Below are positions 14,583 through 18,977 of a stretch of DNA of 18,977 bases, piece after piece. This DNA comes from Prevotella sp. CAG:1058 (GTDB lineage: Bacteria; Bacteroidota; Bacteroidia; Bacteroidales; Bacteroidaceae). How positions within the stretch are numbered: the first letter of the stretch is position 1; every line of letters begins with the position of its first letter. The notes below the pieces were generated by a model. The model saw nothing but the letters and a program-made list of their open reading frames with translations. It made no database searches and had not been told where the DNA came from. Both the position numbers and the translations under genes were made by a program. The DNA is taken from positions 1 through 18,977 of the forward strand of contig HF986648.1 in the NCBI GenBank assembly GCA_000433175.1, in the 5' to 3' direction.

Positions 14583-17111
14583 TCATTCCAGATCGACAAC
14601 GGTTATTCCTGCTCCTCCAAACTGTACGTGCTCGTCATGATAGGACGATACGACCGGAACTGTAGCTAGATATTGGCGGATCAGTTGGCGCAGTATGCCA
14701 GAACCTGTTCCATGAAGTATGCGGACCCGGCTCATGCCGACAAGTATTGCGTCGTCGATGAAATATGTGACGGCCGTAATTGCTTCGTCGCCGCGCATAC
14801 CTCTGACGTCAATGTCCTGCTTGAAGTTGAGCTTGCGGTTGTCTATTGCCTCGCGTGTCTCCCTGCCGACGGTCATGTATGCTTTGGGCTCCTCGCTTTT
14901 GGGGGCTTGGGCGTGTTCGAGCCGTTCAGCACGCATCTTTGTGCGCATGTCGCCGAATATTACAGTAGCCGTCTTTCCGTTGATGCTTTCTATTTTTCCA
15001 ACAGTCGTAAGGCCTTTTATTCTTACCGTATCGCCGGGTGACAGTGGGGCGTTGGCTTGTGGCTGTGAGGGGACTGTTTTCCCGCTCTTTATTTTCCTTT
15101 CCTCGTTTTCCTTCTCTTTTTTCCTTTTTTCGCGCCTTGCCTTACGCTCTTGTATCTGTTGCATCTTCTTGGCAATCAGCTCGTCGTTTGCGGCGGAGTC
15201 TATGTCTTTTATCCCTGCTTTGAAAGCCTCGAGTTCTTCGCGAATCTTTTTTGTCTCAGCTTTTTCGGCTTGGCTTTCGCGTATGTCCTTTATGGTTTTT
15301 TCTATCATGCGGTTGCTTTCGCCGAGCAGTTGTTCCGCTTGTTCTTTTGCCTTACGGATTATTTCTTTCCTGCTTTGCTCAAGTTCTTTGACTTCATTTT
15401 CATACTTTGCGATTGTCTGTTCGAGGTTTTTCTCCCGTTGGTGTATCGTCTGGCGTTTGTTCTCCCAGTATCGTTTGTCGCGTACGATGTCCTGCAGGTA
15501 CTTGTCGCTTTGTATGTAGTCTCGGCCAACAATGTCGCTTGCTTCTTTAATGACACTGTCAGGCAGTCCTATTTTTCGGGCTATCTCGATGGCAAACGAG
15601 CTTCCGGGATTGCCTATCGAAAGTTGGAACAACGGTTGCATCTGTTGGCGGTCGTACAGCATGGCGCCGTTGGCAACGTATTTATGAGTATCGGCAAAGT
15701 GCTTCAGGTTTTGGTAGTGTGTCGTAATCACTCCGTACGCCTTGCGTTCGCAGAATTGTTTAAGTACAGCTTCGGCGATGGCTCCGCCAATCTGCGGCTC
15801 CGTACCGGTTCCGAACTCGTCGATGAGCAGTAGCGTTGAATCGTCGGCGTATTTCATCATCTGTTTCATGTTCATAAGATGACTTGAATACGTGCTGAGG
15901 TCGTTTTCGATGCTTTGCTCGTCGCCTATGTCGATAAAGATGTTTCCGAATACGCCTGTATGCGAACGTTCGCCGATAGAAACGGACAGGCCGCATTGCA
16001 GCATGTATTGGGTTAGTCCGACGGTTTTAAGGCAGACGGATTTTCCGCCTGCGTTGGGGCCTGATATTATCAGTATGCGTTTTTCCCTGGTCAGGATTAT
16101 GTCAAGCGGCACAACGTTCTTACCCTGTTTCTTTAATGATAGCTGGAGCAAAGGGTGGGCGGCCTGTATCCAGTCGATGTGTGGCTTTGCCTCCACGTCC
16201 GGTTCGATGCCGTTTATAAGCTGCGCCAATTTCGCTTTTGCGTTTATGAAGTCTATCGTGGCAAGGAAACCGTACGATTCCAAAATAGGTTTAACGTGCG
16301 GACGCACAAGTTTTGAGAATTCCGTCAGAATGCGTATTATCTCTCGTCGCTCTTCTGATTCAAGCTCCCTTATCCTGTTGTTCGCTTCCACGACCTCTGT
16401 CGGTTCGATGAATACGGTTTTACCCGATGCCGATTCGTCATGTACTATACCTCTGATTCGTCGTTTCAGTCCTTGCGTTACGGGTATCACGAGTCTGCCG
16501 TCGCGTATGGCGGGTGTTACGTCTTTATCGACGAGCCCCTCGCTTTGCGCGGTGCGTAATATGCCGTAAAGTGTTCGTGAAATGTTGCCTTCGGTGCGGG
16601 CAAGCTCACGGCGGATGTTTGCCAGCTCGGGCGATGCGCTGTCTTTTATCCTTCCGAATTTGTCGAGTATGCGGTCTATGGCCTGTACGAGTTGCGGAAA
16701 TGTCATGACGTCTGCCGTCAGCCTGTGCAATGCAGGGTAGGGATACGTCTTTACTTCTTCGTCATCGTCGTCGGTAGAACGGTTAAGGTAGTTGACAATC
16801 GAGCAAATTGTATCCAGCGAACGCCGTAAATCAAACAGTTCGCCCTCGTCAAGGTGTGTGCCTTCAAGGCGCAAGCGTCCCACTGAAGAACGGACGTCGA
16901 AGAAATATTGCATCGGGAAGTCGTCCGCCTCTTCCTGAAGCCTGCGGAATTCACGCACTTGTGCCAGCAGTTCGTTTATTTCACCGGCATCATTGCTAGC
17001 CTCCATTTCGTCAACTTTTTCTTTCCCCAATGTACTAAGGCATCTTTCCCGTAACAGGGAACGTATTTCGTCGAAGCCAATCTTACTTTCAAAAGTCTTT
17101 GGATAAATCAT
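14583..17111 (-). CDS. mutS2: MutS2 family ATPase with C-terminal Smr domain
   Basis: 842 aa from the ATG at 17111. MutS2 homologues lack the mismatch-recognition domain of MutS. They act in suppressing recombination or in rescuing collided ribosomes, depending on species. Visible parts are an N-terminal core (FESKIGFDEIRSLLRERC), the clamp region, Walker A SGPNAGGKS near residue 352, Walker B LLLIDEFGTGTEP near 430, a long charged coiled coil (about 500-650, with QIQERKARREKRKKEK), a small beta domain (GDTVRIKGL) and the Smr domain with DVRG and HGTGSGILR (about 763-842). A start at 17162 would add 17 residues unlike the family, and the promoter lies inside that stretch, so 17111 is preferred. 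No hairpin terminator follows the stop codon. Confidence 0.95.
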   Translation of the reverse strand: MIYPKTFESKIGFDEIRSLLRERCLSTLGKEKVDEMEASNDAGEINELLAQVREFRRLQEEADDFPMQYFFDVRSSVGRLRLEGTHLDEGELFDLRRSLDTICSIVNYLNRSTDDDDEEVKTYPYPALHRLTADVMTFPQLVQAIDRILDKFGRIKDSASPELANIRRELARTEGNISRTLYGILRTAQSEGLVDKDVTPAIRDGRLVIPVTQGLKRRIRGIVHDESASGKTVFIEPTEVVEANNRIRELESEERREIIRILTEFSKLVRPHVKPILESYGFLATIDFINAKAKLAQLINGIEPDVEAKPHIDWIQAAHPLLQLSLKKQGKNVVPLDIILTREKRILIISGPNAGGKSVCLKTVGLTQYMLQCGLSVSIGERSHTGVFGNIFIDIGDEQSIENDLSTYSSHLMNMKQMMKYADDSTLLLIDEFGTGTEPQIGGAIAEAVLKQFCERKAYGVITTHYQNLKHFADTHKYVANGAMLYDRQQMQPLFQLSIGNPGSSFAIEIARKIGLPDSVIKEASDIVGRDYIQSDKYLQDIVRDKRYWENKRQTIHQREKNLEQTIAKYENEVKELEQSRKEIIRKAKEQAEQLLGESNRMIEKTIKDIRESQAEKAETKKIREELEAFKAGIKDIDSAANDELIAKKMQQIQERKARREKRKKEKENEERKIKSGKTVPSQPQANAPLSPGDTVRIKGLTTVGKIESINGKTATVIFGDMRTKMRAERLEHAQAPKSEEPKAYMTVGRETREAIDNRKLNFKQDIDVRGMRGDEAITAVTYFIDDAILVGMSRVRILHGTGSGILRQLIRQYLATVPVVSSYHDEHVQFGGAGITVVDLE

Positions 17112-17115
17112 GTTG

Positions 17116-17146
17116 CAAAAATACTCATTTTGCCTGTTATGGCAAA
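17116..17146 (-). promoter_or_regulatory. mutS2 promoter immediately upstream of its start codon
   Basis: On the minus strand TTTG (17143-17146), 19 nt of spacer and TATTTTTG (17116-17123) form a full match to the Bacteroidota consensus. The -7 box ends 4 nt before the ATG at 17111, so transcription would begin at or next to the start codon. This both fixes the start and implies a leaderless or near-leaderless mRNA. Confidence 0.65.
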
Positions 17147-17198
17147 GTTTATCAGATGCCAAAAACGCAATATACGTCTCTTTAGTTTCTGTCTTTAT

Positions 17199-17431
17199 AC
17201 CCGTTGGCGCAATTATTAGTACCTCTTTGTGTTAAATACTTACAGTTTGTTGTATATCGATGGCTTTTGCTTACGGTTTTAGCCCGCTCCCGACGGGTTT
17301 GCAAAAGGCATCCTTTTATAGTGTGAAAGGTTGCTTTTTAAGAGATGAAAGACCGTGTTTTGCAAGCTGAAAGGTCATCATTTGAAACTGTAACCAACGT
17401 AAATCCACTCGAAATAATTCCGCCAACGGGT
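17199..17431. repeat. Possible 233-bp element bounded by 19-bp inverted repeats
   Basis: ACCCGTTGGCGCAATTATT at 17199-17217 and its inverted copy at 17413-17431 agree at 18 of 19 positions. They enclose repeat array B. The flanks have TTTAT on the left, directly adjacent, and on the right offset by 3 nt, which is not a clean target duplication. The left end has a looser match ahead of array A (GTTGGAATTAATAGTA at 7443-7458). It may be a MITE-like non-autonomous element or a large foldback. No gene is visible inside it. Confidence 0.55.
17307..17394 (+). repeat. Degenerate tandem array B, exact 22-nt period
   Basis: Four units start at 17307, 17329, 17351 and 17373, spaced exactly 22 nt. Each begins GG or GA, has a TTT or TTTT core at about unit positions 8 to 11 and ends in GAAA (the last ends in GTAAC). 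Examples are GGCATCCTTTT at 17307, GGTTGCTTTTTAAGA at 17329 and GTTTTGCAAGCTGAAA ending at 17372. A preceding stretch (17285-17306) ending GCAAAA may be a diverged fifth unit. The unit is too short and variable for a CRISPR repeat-spacer. Confidence 0.7.
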
Positions 17432-17478
17432 GTTTTTATAGAAAAATATCTTATGTTGATGAATTTTCTTTGAAAAAA

Positions 17479-17510
17479 TTTGGAGGAATAAGAAAAACTC
17501 ATTACCTTTG
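17479..17510 (+). promoter_or_regulatory. Promoter of tRNA-Ser
   Basis: TTTG (17479-17482), a 20-nt spacer and TACCTTTG (17503-17510) match the Bacteroidota consensus on the plus strand. Transcription would begin near 17515, about 34 nt before the mature tRNA 5' end. Confidence 0.7.
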
Positions 17511-17548
17511 CACTCGCTTTAGAAAACAAAGCTTGTCTTCTTGACAAA

Positions 17549-17633
17549 GGAGAGATGGTAGAGTGGTCGATTACAACGGTCTTGAAAACCGTCGTGCTGA
17601 GAGGCACCGGGGGTTCGAATCCCTCTCTCTCCG
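17549..17633 (+). tRNA. tRNA-Ser (anticodon UGA)
   Basis: 85 nt with a 7-bp acceptor stem, GGAGAGA (17549-17555) with TCTCTCC (17626-17632), and discriminator G at 17633. The anticodon stem ACGGT/ACCGT carries the loop CTTGAAA, giving anticodon TGA, which reads UCA and related serine codons. The long variable arm (GTGCTGAGAGGCAC) marks a class II tRNA, and the T loop is TTCGAAT. The CCA end is not encoded: CAATAA follows the discriminator. Confidence 0.96.
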
Positions 17634-17666
17634 CAATAAACATTGGAAATCAATGTTTTACAAAAC

Positions 17667-17710
17667 AAACACCCGATTTTACACCCAAGAATGTAAAGTC
17701 GGGTGTTTTT
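17667..17710 (+). terminator. Terminator after tRNA-Ser, probably bidirectional
   Basis: Arms 17667-17683 and 17692-17708 pair over 17 bp with one G-T pair (core ACACCCGA/TCGGGTGT) around an 8-nt loop, and a T-run (17706-17710) closes it. It lies 33 nt after the tRNA and just beyond the stop codon of the convergent acetyltransferase. On the minus strand it exits as TTTGTTTTG, so it can serve both. Confidence 0.8.
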
Positions 17711-17713
17711 GTA

Positions 17714-18379
17714 TTATTTAAAATTGATAAGGCAAGATGATGCTATTGGCTCAACCATTTGCACCAACCCATTTACATCACCTTTCCCAATATAAGGCAG
17801 GCATCGCCGTATCTTTTCGGCAGACCAGTCCCACCATTTCAGCGTTTCGAGTTTCCGTATTACTTCTTCATCGAAACGCTTCCTTATCGGTCGGGCGGGA
17901 ACACCGCCGACTATCGTATAAGGCAGCACATCTTTCGTAACAACGGCACGGGCGGCTATGATTGCTCCGTTGCCGATGTGAACGCCAGCCATAATCACCG
18001 CTTCGTAGCCTATCCATACATCGTTGCCTACCACGATGTCGCCTTTGTTATCCCAAGCCGTTGCCACATCTGATTTCTCCAAATCCCAATCCTCATAAAA
18101 GAGTGGGAAGGTGTAAGTAGATAAAGATTTCAAGGTATGATTGGCACTGTTGAACAGGAATTTCGCACCGCAAGCAATGGAGCAGAATTTGCCGATTATC
18201 AGCCGCTCGTGGTTAATAGGATAATGATAAAGCACATTGTTCCGCTCGAAAAGTAACGGGTCGGACACGAAATCATTATAGATAGTATAATCGCCCACTT
18301 CGATAGACGGGTCTTTCACGACTGCATTCAGGTACACGGTCTGCGTGTCGCCTGTGCGTGGATATATCTTTTTCATCAT
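17714..18379 (-). CDS. Vat/CatB-type hexapeptide-repeat O-acetyltransferase
   Basis: 221 aa. The family uses acetyl-CoA to O-acetylate antibiotics (streptogramin A by Vat, chloramphenicol by CatB) through a left-handed beta-helix trimer. Family features are [16 protein letters not shown] opening (IEVGDYTIY), [29 protein letters not shown] with the likely catalytic His81 (His82 in Vat(D)), [35 protein letters not shown] (in pieces: GNDVWIG, GAIIAA) and [13 protein letters not shown], followed by [10 protein letters not shown]. The sequence looks intermediate between known resistance enzymes, so substrate and resistance are not assured; it may be a housekeeping xenobiotic acetyltransferase. It begins 12 nt after the MATE gene ends and is probably in the same operon. 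MMKK gives a second possible start one codon later. Confidence 0.88.
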   Translation of the reverse strand: MMKKIYPRTGDTQTVYLNAVVKDPSIEVGDYTIYNDFVSDPLLFERNNVLYHYPINHERLIIGKFCSIACGAKFLFNSANHTLKSLSTYTFPLFYEDWDLEKSDVATAWDNKGDIVVGNDVWIGYEAVIMAGVHIGNGAIIAARAVVTKDVLPYTIVGGVPARPIRKRFDEEVIRKLETLKWWDWSAEKIRRCLPYIGKGDVNGLVQMVEPIASSCLINFK

Positions 18380-18391
18380 GACATTCAGTTT

Positions 18392-18977
18392 TTAATAGCG
18401 TTTATATTTCAAATAAATGACAGACTGCACCCCAAGTCCAATCACGAACAGGTATTCCACCGTCCAATAAACGGCAAGAGGTACATCCCAATGGCTCAAT
18501 CCACATAAGTAGAGCAGATAGGCGGCAATGGTTGTCGCCTGAAAGATGAAAGCCGTACGTGTCGCCCCCGTTCCCGTAACGGCATTCATATAGACATAAC
18601 TGGGTAAGGCAAATACATAGTTCAGCAACATAACTACAAACGGCAACCATGCGGTTTGCACGATAGCTGGATTGTCCGTATAGATGCTGACAACAGGCTG
18701 ATGGAAGACCAATGCAAACGCAATCAGCGGTAAGCCGATGGCATAGCCTAATCGTATTACCCTGCTGCATAGTGGAAACACTTGCCCTCTTTCGTTCGCT
18801 CCAATCAAATTGCTTACCAACGAGCCAGTTGTGGCTGCAAACGAATTGACGATGACAAAAAACAGGGTGGAAATACTTCGGAGAATGTTTGCCACTGCCA
18901 GTTGCAATTCTCCCAAATGTTCTATCGCTACAAAGAACAGAAACCAAGGGGCTACACCGATGAACGAATGGAACATA
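18392..18977 (-). CDS. MATE family multidrug exporter, C-terminal part (cut by window edge)
   Basis: Only the last 194 residues or so are present; the gene continues past 18977. The visible sequence has several membrane segments (PWFLFFVAIEHLGE, LIAFALVFHQPVV, WLPFVVMLLNYVFALPSYVYM, FVIGLGVQSVIYL). It carries the pattern of the second MatE domain: ANILRSISTLFFVIVNSFAATTGSLVSNLIGANERG, a helix-loop close to the family's second-half signature, and NAVTGTGATRTAFIF. MATE exporters use Na+ or H+ gradients to expel cationic drugs. It lies upstream of the acetyltransferase on the same strand. Its promoter and N-terminus are outside the window. Confidence 0.88.
   Translation of the reverse strand, partial: MFHSFIGVAPWFLFFVAIEHLGELQLAVANILRSISTLFFVIVNSFAATTGSLVSNLIGANERGQVFPLCSRVIRLGYAIGLPLIAFALVFHQPVVSIYTDNPAIVQTAWLPFVVMLLNYVFALPSYVYMNAVTGTGATRTAFIFQATTIAAYLLYLCGLSHWDVPLAVYWTVEYLFVIGLGVQSVIYLKYKRY

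Larger units (their letters stand above)
17163..17478. other. Intergenic region between mutS2 and the tRNA-Ser promoter
   Basis: No supportable coding frame is seen. The stretch carries the inverted repeats and array B described separately. The remaining parts (17163-17198 and 17432-17478) are AT-rich with no feature I recognise. Confidence 0.6.

Noticed and set aside
14719..15519. Plus-strand open frame of 266 codons
   Set aside because: It lies wholly antisense to mutS2, is extremely serine-rich as expected from the complement of the coiled-coil codons, and has no family resemblance.
17112..17162. 17-residue N-terminal extension of MutS2
   Set aside because: It spans the -7 and -33 boxes of the mutS2 promoter and is unlike family N-termini, which start near MIYPKTFE.
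17285..17394. CRISPR array
   Set aside because: The units are contiguous at 22 nt, with variation spread through each unit and no constant repeat separated by unique spacers; no cas gene is nearby.
17194..17439. Target-site duplication TTTAT around the 19-bp inverted repeats
   Set aside because: The right copy is offset by 3 nt from the repeat end and the flank is T-rich, so a chance match is likely.

Overview
The window looks like chromosomal DNA of a member of the Bacteroidales, most likely Prevotellaceae (genus-level placement is inference). The evidence is a SusC/SusD pair with a DUF4957/DUF5123-type surface lipoprotein, a DUF2723/GT117 membrane protein, promoters of the Bacteroidota form TTTG-N18-20-TAnnTTTG, A-rich leaders without Shine-Dalgarno sequences, and lipoproteins with acidic residues after the lipid cysteine.

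Layout. Positions 1-244 hold no supportable gene but contain a 26-bp perfect hairpin terminator (90-148). Positions 245-7104 (minus strand) are a three-gene glycan-uptake operon transcribed susC, susD, susE-position lipoprotein, with hairpins in both intergenic gaps. Its promoter lies at about 7316-7345 and gives a leader of about 205 nt. Positions 7105-7784 are non-coding, divergent between susC and vsr, and carry a degenerate array of units about 22 nt long. Positions 7785-8848 (plus) encode a Vsr mismatch endonuclease with no methyltransferase in view, and a YbjQ/UPF0145 protein. This meets, tail to tail, a minus-strand cluster (polysaccharide deacetylase, queG, unknown 170-aa protein). A nested inverted repeat of about 107 nt spans the junction and supplies the last codons of the unknown protein. 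Further along the minus strand are the 1108-aa DUF2723 protein (11092-14418), closed by its own terminator, and mutS2 (14583-17111). A gap of about 440 bp separates mutS2 from tRNA-Ser(UGA). It contains a second array with an exact 22-nt period, enclosed by 19-bp inverted repeats. After the tRNA and its terminator come a Vat/CatB-like acetyltransferase and the C-terminal half of a MATE exporter, again on the minus strand, cut by the window edge.

How the genes work together. SusC/SusD and the third lipoprotein would bind an oligosaccharide at the cell surface and import it through TonB. The third protein's family suggests a pectic substrate, but no CAZyme or regulator is visible here. The acetyltransferase and MATE genes form a likely two-gene drug-modification/efflux unit. 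The central genes are mostly housekeeping: queuosine synthesis, a MutS2 ribosome/DNA factor, and protein glycosylation.

The most unusual feature is the shared 22-nt-period repeat family. It occurs at two divergent intergenic regions (susC/vsr and mutS2/tRNA-Ser), and the second copy has terminal inverted repeats like a small non-autonomous element.
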